Source: Methanobacteriaceae archaeon | GTDB lineage: Archaea; Methanobacteriota; Methanobacteria; Methanobacteriales; Methanobacteriaceae | Assembly: GCA_030693105.1 (NCBI GenBank) | Contig: JAUYBK010000216.1 | Span: 1 to 7,139 of the forward strand | Length of the DNA stretch: 7,139 nucleotides | Direction: 5' to 3' | In this document: piece after piece, positions 1 through 5,738 of the stretch | Layout: each line of letters begins with the position of its first letter | How positions within the stretch are numbered: position 1 is the first letter of the stretch | Program-made: the position numbers and the translations under genes | Notes under the pieces: generated by a model | Told to the model about the DNA's origin: nothing | Seen by the model: only the letters and a program-made list of their open reading frames with translations | Databases searched by the model: none

Positions 1-2
1 AT

Positions 3-86
3 AATATTAACTATTTTTTTGTGGTATTAATGGCTGGAATTTGCCTAAAAAAAAATCGACATTGTCTGAACTGCGAAGAGATATAA
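3..86 (+). CDS. Possible 3' end of an upstream gene (partial, doubtful)
   Basis: A frame open from the left edge runs to TAA at 84-86 and would encode about 27 residues, ending in a Cys-containing basic/acidic tail (CLKKNRHCLNCEEI). Base composition is richer in G+C here than in the following 260 bases, which is the only hint that it is coding. An internal ATG at 30 would give an 18-residue peptide, but no ribosome binding site precedes it. The T-run at 14-20 inside the frame argues mildly against coding. No family is recognised, and chance openness of such a short frame is quite possible. Confidence 0.2.
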   Translation, partial: NINYFFVVLMAGICLKKNRHCLNCEEI

Positions 87-207
87 TTATTAAAAAACAG
101 TGGAATTTGAATTAAACTCCAATAAAGTTAACGGGATATGATAGATTTTATTAACAATATGAAACATCCATACAAAGAACAACAAAATCAAAACATACTA
201 ATAAAAT

Positions 208-226
208 CAAAAGGTTTTATATAAAT
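208..226 (+). promoter_or_regulatory. Archaeal BRE/TATA promoter for the lipid/nucleotide gene cluster
   Basis: The bases AAAAGG followed by TTTTATATAAAT match the archaeal arrangement of a purine-rich BRE just upstream of a TATA box. Transcription would be expected to start about 25 bases downstream of the TATA centre, near 245, leaving a leader of roughly 100 bases before the ATG at 349. It is the best TATA match in the upstream region. The start site itself is inferred. Confidence 0.55.
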
Positions 227-338
227 CTTTAAATTTCAGTAAATATTCTTAAATAAATTATTAACTTTAATTTCATCAAAAAAAAACAAGATATCATCAA
301 AATCAACAAAAAATGTGTAAAGATTAACGCATTACTTC

Positions 339-344
339 AAGGTG
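339..344 (+). promoter_or_regulatory. Ribosome binding site of the prenyltransferase gene
   Basis: AAGGTG lies four bases before the ATG at 349 and is complementary to the 3' end of archaeal 16S rRNA. It fixes the start codon and shows that this gene is translated from a leadered message, unlike the gene starting at 6392. Confidence 0.65.
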
Positions 345-348
345 CATT

Positions 349-1188
349 ATGAACGCTTATCTAGAAATACTAAGACCTGCCAATGCCCTAATGGCCGTTG
401 TAGCCATACTATTGATGGCCATAATCAGTGGAAATTTCACTCTTGCTGTTTTATTAGCCGCCTTAGTGGTATTTATTGTCACTGGTGCAGGGAACGCTAT
501 AAACGACTATTTTGACCACAGGATAGATGCCATTAACAAACCTGAAAGGCCAATACCCTCGGGCAGAATATCCTTAAAAACAGCTTTAATCTACTCTATT
601 TCTTTTTTTATTATTGGAATAATCATTGCGTTTGTTATTAGCTTGACTCTGGGGATAATAGCATTTTTAAGTTCTTTTCTCATGATATGGTATGCTCATA
701 GTCTTAAAAGGATGCGCATAATTGGTAACCTAAGCATATCCTTCCTCACTGGACTTTGTTTCGTATTTGGTGGGATTGCTGTCCACCAGGTACTAATATC
801 AATCTATCTGGGGTTTTTTGCATTCTTGATGACTATGGCTCGAGAAATAGTCAAGGACATGGAGGATGTGGAGGGCGACAAAGTTGATGGGGCCCATACC
901 TTACCCATTGCTTACGGTGAGGGTATTTCTTCAAAGACCGCAGCATTCTTCATGATAATTGCCAGTTTAGGAAGTCCAGTACTGTATTTCAGAGGAATAT
1001 TCTCCATATTCTATCTAATAATTCTTATACCTGCTCTCGTGGTATTTTTCTATTGTGCGGTATCCATATTGAAAGATCAATCCCTAGAGAATACTCGAAA
1101 TGTTTCCAAGAAAATTAAAATAGGTATGGGAGTAGTTTTCCTGGCTTTTGCCCTGGGATCTCCATTTTTAGCATCTTTAATATGGTGA
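349..1188 (+). CDS. Geranylgeranylglycerol-phosphate geranylgeranyltransferase (DGGGP synthase, UbiA family)
   Basis: This integral membrane prenyltransferase is expected to attach the second geranylgeranyl chain to geranylgeranylglyceryl phosphate, giving digeranylgeranylglyceryl phosphate, the core of archaeal ether lipids. The 279-residue protein has the usual UbiA length and about eight to nine hydrophobic segments. The first Asp-rich motif is NDYFDHRID at residues 52-60 (D53, D56, D60), followed by NKPERPIPSGR at 63-73. The second is KDMEDVEGD at 169-177 (D170, D173, D177). YAHSLKR at 115-121 sits in the usual inter-motif loop. These motifs bind Mg2+ and the allylic diphosphate. The start is supported by AAGGTG four bases upstream. 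The gene is followed within a few bases by thymidylate kinase, so both are probably co-transcribed. Other UbiA enzymes make quinones or hemes; the archaeal context and RPIPSGR form favour the lipid enzyme. Confidence 0.88.
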   Translation: MNAYLEILRPANALMAVVAILLMAIISGNFTLAVLLAALVVFIVTGAGNAINDYFDHRIDAINKPERPIPSGRISLKTALIYSISFFIIGIIIAFVISLTLGIIAFLSSFLMIWYAHSLKRMRIIGNLSISFLTGLCFVFGGIAVHQVLISIYLGFFAFLMTMAREIVKDMEDVEGDKVDGAHTLPIAYGEGISSKTAAFFMIIASLGSPVLYFRGIFSIFYLIILIPALVVFFYCAVSILKDQSLENTRNVSKKIKIGMGVVFLAFALGSPFLASLIW

Positions 1189-1189
1189 T
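1184..1189 (+). promoter_or_regulatory. Ribosome binding site of thymidylate kinase overlapping the preceding stop codon
   Basis: GGTGAT contains the TGA stop of the prenyltransferase gene (1186-1188). Two ATG codons follow, at 1190 and 1193. The second leaves three bases after GGTGAT, matching the AGGAGAT-to-ATG spacing of the sensor kinase gene, so 1193 is the better start. Sharing stop and binding site suggests translational coupling. Confidence 0.55.
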
Positions 1190-1192
1190 ATG

Positions 1193-1768
1193 ATGTATGT
1201 CTGTCTGGAAGGAATTGATGGGTCTGGAAAATCTACCCAACTCAAAATGTTATGGAAATGGCTGGAAGAATACGGATTTGAGGTTATAAGTGTCTTTGAA
1301 CCTACTGATTCCCCGGTTGGCCGGTTAATTCGTGAAATGTTAAAGGATTCTACTGCATCCGGCCCGGACTCGCAGCGTACACTGGGACTATTATTTGCTG
1401 CCGATCGGATGATGTTGATGGAAAAAATCTTAGAAGCAGAATCTAAGAATCAAATAATAATAAGTGACCGTTCTTTTTATTCCAGCATAGCTTACCAGGA
1501 CGACGAAAAATGGATACTGGAAATAAACAAACATATTAAAAAACCGGATTTAGTTATCCTCTTAGATGTGGAAACTCAAAGTGCACTTTCCCGGTGTGAT
1601 GGAAAGGATCACTTTGAGAACCAAGCATTTCTCGAAAAAGTGAGAAAAAATTATCTTAAATTAGCTCAAAAAAATAATTTTTTGGTGGTAAACGCTAATA
1701 ATGGGGTTAAAAAGGTCCATGAAGATATTAAAACCATCATTTCCCCTAGGATAGGGCGTTGCATATGA
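1193..1768 (+). CDS. tmk: Thymidylate kinase (dTMP kinase)
   Basis: This cytoplasmic enzyme phosphorylates dTMP to dTDP with ATP, the step before dTTP. From the ATG at 1193 it is 191 residues, slightly short for the family (about 200-210). The P-loop GIDGSGKST is at residues 7-15. The substrate-side EPTDSPVGRLI begins at 36, and the catalytic-site DRS motif is at 92-94 in a SDRSFYSSIAYQ context typical of true dTMP kinases. A Walker-B-like LVILLDV strand is at 120-126, followed by the short LID ALSRCDGKDHFEN. The DRS motif and EPTD loop are both intact, unlike in the second family member at 5137-5700. An upstream ATG at 1190 would add one Met but touches the ribosome binding site. The gene lies immediately after the prenyltransferase and 29 bases before the iron-sulfur gene, in the same direction. 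Confidence 0.87.
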   Translation: MYVCLEGIDGSGKSTQLKMLWKWLEEYGFEVISVFEPTDSPVGRLIREMLKDSTASGPDSQRTLGLLFAADRMMLMEKILEAESKNQIIISDRSFYSSIAYQDDEKWILEINKHIKKPDLVILLDVETQSALSRCDGKDHFENQAFLEKVRKNYLKLAQKNNFLVVNANNGVKKVHEDIKTIISPRIGRCI

Positions 1769-1784
1769 ATACATAATATTTTTT

Positions 1785-1792
1785 GAGGAGGG
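1785..1792 (+). promoter_or_regulatory. Strong ribosome binding site deciding the CDGSH gene start
   Basis: GAGGAGGG lies five bases before the ATG at 1798 and is the strongest Shine-Dalgarno site in the window. It rules out an in-frame TTG at 1783, which would overlap it, and implies efficient translation of the iron-sulfur protein. Confidence 0.75.
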
Positions 1793-1797
1793 TAGCT

Positions 1798-2520
1798 ATG
1801 GATAAGGAAAAAGAAATGAAGATTAAAATTGTTAAAAACGGTCCGTATATAGTAAAAGGGGGAATTCCTCTATATGAACAAGTATTAGTCACCGATGAAG
1901 GGGGACATACCCGGGAGCTGCGCGAAGTCAAAGATCATCCTCACCCTGAGATTTACAGTCTCTGCCGATGCGGAGCATCTAAGAAAAAGCCCTTCTGTGA
2001 CGGCACTCATAATGATATCCATTTTGACGGCACCGAAACTGCAGATACTAAACTGTATCTAGAGAAAGCCGAGGTTTTTGAAGGCCCCCAACTAAGACTT
2101 ACCGATGCCCACGAATTCTGCGACCATTCCCGCTTTTGTCTTAGATCAGGAGGCATTCGAGAACTTATAAAAAAATCAGACGACCCTGCTGCTCGAAAAA
2201 CTGCTATTGAAGAAGCCACCATATGTCCGTCTGGAAGGCTGGTTTTGTGGGATAAGCAAACTGGAAAATCCTTCGAGAAAGAATTTGAACCGTCTATAGT
2301 CCTTATTCACGACCCTCAAAAAAACTGTGAAGGCCCCATATGGGTTAGGGGAGGTATTCCCATAGAGTCTGCTGAAAGGGATATTTACGAGGTTAGAAAC
2401 AGAATAACTCTCTGTAGATGTGGTAAATCTGAAAATAAGCCTTATTGCGATGGAAGTCACTGGATGAATGCCGAACAGAAGTTGAAATTTAGGAAGAAGT
2501 GGGGATTGGAAAAAAAGTAA
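1798..2520 (+). CDS. Tandem CDGSH iron-sulfur domain protein with a central Cys-rich domain
   Basis: The 240-residue soluble protein carries two full CDGSH motifs (C-x-C-x2-S-x3-P-x-C-D-G-[ST]-H): C56, C58, C67, H71 and C206, C208, C217, H221. Each should bind a labile 2Fe-2S cluster through three Cys and one His, as in the mitoNEET/CISD family. Between them, C108, C114 and the C143-P-S-G turn resemble the divergent 4Fe-4S (Fer4_19) domain that is often fused to CDGSH units; C177 lies near its end. The segment before each CDGSH motif is similar (GPYIVKGGIPL at 15-25, GPIWVRGGIPI at 179-189), so the protein arose by duplication around the central domain. A redox, electron-transfer or cluster-carrier role is likely, but the partner is unknown. 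The start at 1798 is fixed by GAGGAGGG. It is probably the last gene of the cluster begun by the prenyltransferase. Confidence 0.85.
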   Translation: MDKEKEMKIKIVKNGPYIVKGGIPLYEQVLVTDEGGHTRELREVKDHPHPEIYSLCRCGASKKKPFCDGTHNDIHFDGTETADTKLYLEKAEVFEGPQLRLTDAHEFCDHSRFCLRSGGIRELIKKSDDPAARKTAIEEATICPSGRLVLWDKQTGKSFEKEFEPSIVLIHDPQKNCEGPIWVRGGIPIESAERDIYEVRNRITLCRCGKSENKPYCDGSHWMNAEQKLKFRKKWGLEKK

Positions 2521-2624
2521 ATGTAGAATTACATTTTGTACTAAACTTGAGAAACGATTTAGCAATCAACTTCCTATCCCGTCCCCAAGAAGATTATCGT
2601 AAATTATTCGCAGACATGATCTAA
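2499..2624 (+). CDS. Possible small ORF or gene remnant overlapping the CDGSH gene end
   Basis: A GTG at 2499 preceded by AGGA (2491-2494) opens a 41-codon frame that overlaps the last 22 bases of the CDGSH gene and ends at TAA 2622-2624. The deduced end (NFLSRPQEDYRKLFADMI) has a balanced, protein-like composition, unlike the A+T-rich gaps elsewhere. No family is recognised. It could be a small overlapping gene, the tail of a decayed gene, or chance. The inverted repeat at 2519-2536 lies inside it, which weakens the coding reading. Confidence 0.2.
   Translation: MGIGKKVNVELHFVLNLRNDLAINFLSRPQEDYRKLFADMI
2519..2537 (+). terminator. Candidate hairpin terminator after the CDGSH gene
   Basis: AAATGTA (2519-2525) and TACATTT (2530-2536) are perfect inverted arms of seven bases with a four-base GAAT loop, starting on the CDGSH stop codon and ending in a run of four T. 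The stem is A+T-rich and would be weak. Archaeal termination relies mainly on T-tracts, so this is only a candidate end for the upstream cluster. Confidence 0.35.
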
Positions 2625-2639
2625 AAAAAGTGTTTTCAA

Positions 2640-3299
2640 ATGTTATCTTATCTCACCAGCAGCTTTGAATCATTTATCATCAGCAATGGGTCCTGGGCTG
2701 TCTTTTTAGGTTGTATTTTAGAGCAGATTATTGTTCCCATCCCTGCCAGTTTGATAGTTATAAGTTCTACTTTCATTATCATGAAGGGTACGGCCTTTTC
2801 TTTTGCTTCTGTAGGAACCTTGCTCATAAAAATTGCCATTCCTGCTTCAATGGGAATCACTCTGGGTTCTCTTGTTTACTATGCGTTGGCCTATAAGTTG
2901 GGAGCGCCCTTTATAGAACGAGCTGGGAAATATATGGGGGTTTCATTAGAAGATATGGCGAATGTGGAAAAGCAGTTCAAAAAGAGTCGTTATGATGAGT
3001 TATTTATTTTCCTGGCCCGTTGCTTTCCTATAATTCCCAGCATAGCCATCAATCTTTTTTGTGGGTTAATTAAATACGATTTAAAAAGGTACATCCTCAC
3101 CACCTTTTCCGGGTCCATGTTACAAATAGTAGGATGGGGCCTTCTGGCATGGGTTTCTGGTAATATTTACCTCATTTTAGAAGATAAAATATCTTTATTG
3201 GGCAATATTGTGGCCTTAATTATTTTACTGGCTGTCATTTACTTTATTATCAAGAAGAGAAGGGAAAAGAAAAAAAAATTGAATTGTAATGAAAAATAA
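2640..3299 (+). CDS. DedA/VTT-domain (SNARE-associated) membrane protein
   Basis: This 219-residue integral membrane protein belongs to the DedA/SNARE-associated family, whose members include polyprenyl-phosphate and phospholipid flippases or transporters. The family pattern is visible in E28 followed by VPIPAS at 32-37, in the re-entrant-type LARCFPIIPSIAINLFCGL stretch at 125-143 (R127, P130, P133), and in YDLKRY at 146-151. Long hydrophobic segments lie at about 20-48, 58-85, 120-145, 155-180 and 187-204. The C-terminus is a Lys/Arg-rich cytoplasmic tail (205-213). The start ATG has no good Shine-Dalgarno site (only AAGTG, separated from ATG by seven bases). A TATA-like TAAATTATT at 2600-2608 would allow a short leader. 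The substrate cannot be read from sequence. The tRNA gene begins 20 bases after its stop and could share its transcript. Confidence 0.8.
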   Translation: MLSYLTSSFESFIISNGSWAVFLGCILEQIIVPIPASLIVISSTFIIMKGTAFSFASVGTLLIKIAIPASMGITLGSLVYYALAYKLGAPFIERAGKYMGVSLEDMANVEKQFKKSRYDELFIFLARCFPIIPSIAINLFCGLIKYDLKRYILTTFSGSMLQIVGWGLLAWVSGNIYLILEDKISLLGNIVALIILLAVIYFIIKKRREKKKKLNCNEK

Positions 3300-3319
3300 A
3301 AACTCGAATACTACTTTTC

Positions 3320-3392
3320 GGGCTGGTAGCTCAGTCGGTAGAGCGTTGCCTTCGCAAGGCAGAGGCCGCGGGTTCAAATCCCGCCCAGTCCA
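3320..3392 (+). tRNA. tRNA-Ala (anticodon CGC)
   Basis: A full 73-base cloverleaf can be drawn. The acceptor stem GGGCTGG/CCAGTCC includes the G3-U70 wobble pair that identifies alanine tRNAs. The D arm is GCTC/GAGC, the anticodon stem TTGCC/GGCAG has one U-G pair, and the seven-base loop TTCGCAA carries anticodon CGC, which reads GCG. The variable loop is five bases and the T arm is GCGGG/CCCGC with loop TTCAAAT. The discriminator base is A and CCA is not encoded, so it must be added by the CCA enzyme. No intron is present. Upstream A-rich DNA at 3290-3301 may serve as TATA, but the match is poor. The 3' T-rich signal (TTTATATT, 3393-3400) lies within the last codons of the opposing kinase gene. 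Confidence 0.96.
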
Positions 3393-3393
3393 T

Positions 3394-4950
3394 TTATATT
3401 CTATCCTCATAGAATGCCTCTTGAAAAGTAATCTTGAAATTTGTTCCTGATTCCTGTTCCAACTCTATAGTACCGCCCAATTGTGCTACCAGGGAATTTA
3501 AAACTAAAAAACCCATGGTGTCGGCATTTTTATAATCAATATCTTCAGGAAGCCCCACTCCATTGTCCTTTACTATTAATACTATGTTGTCCGGGGTTTG
3601 GTACAGGTTGATGGAAATTTCACCACTCATTTCATTAGGGAATGCGTGTTTTAATGAATTTGTAATAAGTTCGTTGGTAATTAGTGCCAGAGGTATGGCA
3701 GTTTCCATTTTCAAAATAAAATGACCCAAATCATATTCTAAATGGATTAAATCCGAATTTTTAACATGGATTCTCATCAAATTTGATGTTAAACCTATTA
3801 AATATTCGGAAAAATCGATTTTTGAAAAATTATCCGATTGATAAAGCTTTTGATGTATCAATGCCAAGGATCCGATTCTACTATGGGTATCTTTTAAAAC
3901 CTGCTTAGCTTCCGTTTCCTTAATAAAATCAGATTGCAGGCTGATGAGGCTGGATATAACCTGGAGATTATTTTTAACCCGGTGGTGGATTTCCCTGAGA
4001 AGAACCTCTTTCTCATTGATAGATTCCTTCAAAGATTCGTCTGCTTTTTGGTGTTTAATAACGCTCCACAGGAAGTTCATGAGCATCCTTATCTGATTTA
4101 AATTTCCTTCATGGTATGCACTGTTTTTATTTCCCACACCGGCCACCAGCACAATTTTATTGCCATCGAATATGGGGACATTCATATGTCGTTTCAGAGG
4201 AACATGTCCCGATGGATATCCTCTTTTCCAGGAGTTGGGGGCCGAATAGTCGTTAGTTATAATGGGTCTGCGTTGTCTTACTGCCTCCCCCCACAAACCA
4301 GTAGTTTCTAGGGGATAAACGATTGGTTTGTTCTCTATTTCGCACTTTTTCATAGCAGTACGAGACCAGGAATACATGGTAAAAACGTCCTCATAATCGT
4401 TTAGAAAAGCAATATAACCTATTTTACTTCCAGTAATCAAAACCAGCTGTTCCAGGGCGTAATCTGTGATTTCATCTAATTCGCAGCCCCTCATTTCATA
4501 GAGATTGATCATGGCCCTCATTCTTAAACTATTCAAATAACGATCTTGTTCAGCTTCTTTTTGTTTAGTGATATCTTTAACCGTGGATAAAACGCAATAT
4601 ATCTCTCCATTATTTCGTTTTACTGGACTTAGTATGTATTCTAAGGTCAGATTTCCGTTTTTATTGGATAAATAGGTCTTGTCCTTAAGTGATTGGCCTG
4701 TTTTTAAAACATTTTCTATTTGTTTATCCAACTTATCCATGATTTCAGCAGGTAGGCCCACTTCTCGCCCGGTTTTACCGGTCATTTCTTCCACTTTTAA
4801 TCCCAAGCCTGCGGCGCCTGCGGGACTTACATGTATGAATTTTCCGTTCTGGTCGTAAAGGAATATATAATCGGGTAATGCTAAAAATACATCTTCAATA
4901 AAGGGTCCGGCGGTTTCCACATTTCGCTGAGGGGGTTGATCGGTGGCCAT
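3394..4950 (-). CDS. Soluble PAS-GAF sensor histidine kinase (HisKA_2 type)
   Basis: The 518-residue protein has no membrane segment and should sense a cytoplasmic signal. A PAS domain spans about 15-130, ending in a DITKQKEAEQ linker. A GAF domain spans about 145-300 with the GLWGEAVRQRRPIITNDY core at 218-235. The HisKA_2 phosphoacceptor box EIHHRVKNN is at 320-328 (H323 is the likely phosphorylated His), followed by a HATPase domain with N-box residues N426 and N431 and the G1 box DNGVGLP at 462-468. The usual later glycine motif (often TLGLQLV) reads TMGFLVL at 478-484, a mild departure. No receiver domain or regulator gene is seen nearby. AGGAGAT three bases before the ATG supports the start. 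C203 in the GAF domain is in a position reminiscent of redox/heme-type GAF sensors of methanogens, which is inference. The stop lies one base from the tRNA-Ala 3' end. Confidence 0.85.
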   Translation of the reverse strand: MATDQPPQRNVETAGPFIEDVFLALPDYIFLYDQNGKFIHVSPAGAAGLGLKVEEMTGKTGREVGLPAEIMDKLDKQIENVLKTGQSLKDKTYLSNKNGNLTLEYILSPVKRNNGEIYCVLSTVKDITKQKEAEQDRYLNSLRMRAMINLYEMRGCELDEITDYALEQLVLITGSKIGYIAFLNDYEDVFTMYSWSRTAMKKCEIENKPIVYPLETTGLWGEAVRQRRPIITNDYSAPNSWKRGYPSGHVPLKRHMNVPIFDGNKIVLVAGVGNKNSAYHEGNLNQIRMLMNFLWSVIKHQKADESLKESINEKEVLLREIHHRVKNNLQVISSLISLQSDFIKETEAKQVLKDTHSRIGSLALIHQKLYQSDNFSKIDFSEYLIGLTSNLMRIHVKNSDLIHLEYDLGHFILKMETAIPLALITNELITNSLKHAFPNEMSGEISINLYQTPDNIVLIVKDNGVGLPEDIDYKNADTMGFLVLNSLVAQLGGTIELEQESGTNFKITFQEAFYEDRI

Positions 4951-4961
4951 GTTATCTCCTA
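4951..4961 (-). repeat. Direct repeat TAGGAGATAAC, copy at the kinase start (ribosome binding site)
   Basis: On the minus strand, TAGGAGATAAC ends directly before the kinase ATG, and its AGGAGAT is the Shine-Dalgarno site. The same 11 bases occur at 5025-5035, 74 bases upstream, where AGG-AGA-TAA forms the end of the small open frame at 5026-5106. The copy may reflect a local duplication of a translation start region or be coincidental. Confidence 0.5.
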
Positions 4962-5024
4962 AATAAGGAAAATAGAAAATAAATTTGTTAGGTGGATTAA
5001 ATTATGTGTGACATTTGTGTAATA

Positions 5025-5035
5025 GTTATCTCCTA
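5025..5035 (-). repeat. Direct repeat TAGGAGATAAC, upstream copy
   Basis: This second minus-strand copy of the 11-base string found before the kinase start is followed 13 bases later by an ATG (5014-5012) that opens only a five-codon frame (MSHII, stop). No longer gene uses it as a ribosome binding site. Confidence 0.45.
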
Positions 5036-5106
5036 TCGAAAACTGATTGAAAGATATTAGTCAGGCGGATTCCTGCTTCAAACGCGATTACGTTATCCTC
5101 TGGCAT
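5026..5106 (-). CDS. Possible small ORF or truncated gene start (26 codons)
   Basis: An ATG at 5106 opens a 26-codon frame (beginning MPEDNVIAFEAGIRL) closed by TAA at 5028-5026. It lies in the gap between the thymidylate-kinase-like gene and the sensor kinase, in their direction. An in-frame stop lies nine bases before the ATG and no clear Shine-Dalgarno site is present. Base composition is more gene-like than in the A+T-rich 4961-5020 stretch. The string FEAGIRL weakly recalls the N-terminal part of archaeal dihydroneopterin aldolase (MptD-type) proteins, but this is from memory and unverified. It could be a remnant, a leader peptide or chance. Confidence 0.22.
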   Translation of the reverse strand: MPEDNVIAFEAGIRLTNIFQSVFDRR

Positions 5107-5136
5107 ATTATTTTACTTAGATCTATCAATACTTAA

Positions 5137-5700
5137 TCAAGGGCCCATTTCTTCTAGGATAACATCTATATTACGCTGTACATCCTCAATTGTCCCACTG
5201 GTATTTATAACGTGCCATCCTTTAACCAACTGCAAAGCTTTATCCCGGATTTTCTTCAAATCTTCTAAATTCTCGAACATCTCACGTTCATTCCTCTTTG
5301 ACAATCTTTTAAGGGCTTCTTCTGGTTTAACATCCAAAAAAAACATGTAAGGGGACGTAGGGAGTATTTTAGCAAATATTTTATATAACAGCTTGGCTAA
5401 GGGAAGGGGCAGGTAAGTAACTCCCATTAAATAGCGTACTACAATGAGGTTTTCCTCTTTCCCGTGGTACATTCTTACCGAACGAATTACATCCAGGGCA
5501 TAATAGAGGGCTGCGTTGATTTTGTTTAGTTTACCCCTGTCTAACAGGGCTTTTTTCGCTTTTAGACCATAGGGATTGTCATTTGATGGATGCTCCCTCA
5601 GGATAACTCTTTCGCCCTTTTTCAGATACTTTTCACGAATCAACTCGGCATGAGTACTCTTGCCAGAACCATCCAGCCCGTCTACTATGATAAAACGCAT
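5137..5700 (-). CDS. Thymidylate-kinase-like P-loop kinase, divergent (substrate uncertain)
   Basis: This second member of the dTMP-kinase-like NMP kinase family in the window has 187 residues. The P-loop GLDGSGKST is at 8-16, REHPSNDNPYG at 35-45 sits where dTMP kinases carry their substrate loop, and a Walker-B-like MFFLDV is at 119-124. A LID with several Arg (R132, R136, R139) and FEN follows. The DR(Y/S) motif is altered: VVRY at 87-90 has V88 where Asp is normal, although R89 and Y90 remain. A Leu/Pro-rich insertion (YLPLPLAKLL, 96-105) follows, again unlike the first kinase. It may act on another nucleotide or a phosphorylated lipid precursor; the neighbouring COG0170-like gene prompts that idea. 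The start at 5700 is chosen because AGGTG (5710-5706) stands five bases before it; GTG 5706 and ATG 5703 overlap or crowd that site. Confidence 0.75.
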   Translation of the reverse strand: MRFIIVDGLDGSGKSTHAELIREKYLKKGERVILREHPSNDNPYGLKAKKALLDRGKLNKINAALYYALDVIRSVRMYHGKEENLIVVRYLMGVTYLPLPLAKLLYKIFAKILPTSPYMFFLDVKPEEALKRLSKRNEREMFENLEDLKKIRDKALQLVKGWHVINTSGTIEDVQRNIDVILEEMGP

Positions 5701-5738
5701 CATCACACCTGATTTGAAGATCTAATATGGATTAATTT

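Larger units (their letters stand above)
87..348. other. A+T-rich intergenic region and 5' leader of the prenyltransferase gene
   Basis: No convincing gene is seen in these 262 bases, which are dominated by A and T with long A-runs. An imperfect inverted repeat (TGGAATTT at 101-108 with AAACTCCA at 114-121, one mismatch) could form a weak hairpin. The promoter element at 208-226 and the ribosome binding site at 339-344 are listed separately. A transcript from that promoter would have a leader of about 100 bases with no strong structure visible by eye. Confidence 0.6.

Noticed and set aside
2176..2565. 129-codon minus-strand frame opposite the iron-sulfur gene
   Set aside because: It runs antisense to a gene with clear CDGSH motifs and a strong ribosome binding site, has no recognisable domain, and its Ser/Phe-rich composition is typical of a shadow frame.
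3225..3410. Minus-strand frame encoding a protein with WTGRDLNPRPLPCEGNAL
   Set aside because: It is the antisense translation of the tRNA-Ala gene, a well-known false protein found in many automatic annotations. The tRNA fold with G3-U70 and anticodon CGC explains the sequence fully.
3320..3410. Integration (att) site or genomic island border at the tRNA
   Set aside because: No integrase, no repeated tRNA 3' fragment and no compositional break is visible within the window, so island insertion is unsupported.
4111..4311. 66-codon plus-strand frame inside the kinase gene
   Set aside because: It is opposite the GAF domain coding region, shows no family features and no convincing binding site.
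4997..5014. Five-codon leader peptide (MSHII) upstream of the kinase
   Set aside because: The ATG lies 13 bases past the AGGAGATAAC string, beyond normal spacing, and the frame is too short to distinguish from chance.
5004..5014. Palindrome ATGT-GTG-ACAT as an operator upstream of the kinase
   Set aside because: Four-base arms are expected by chance in A+T-rich DNA, and no TATA element could be placed with confidence next to it.
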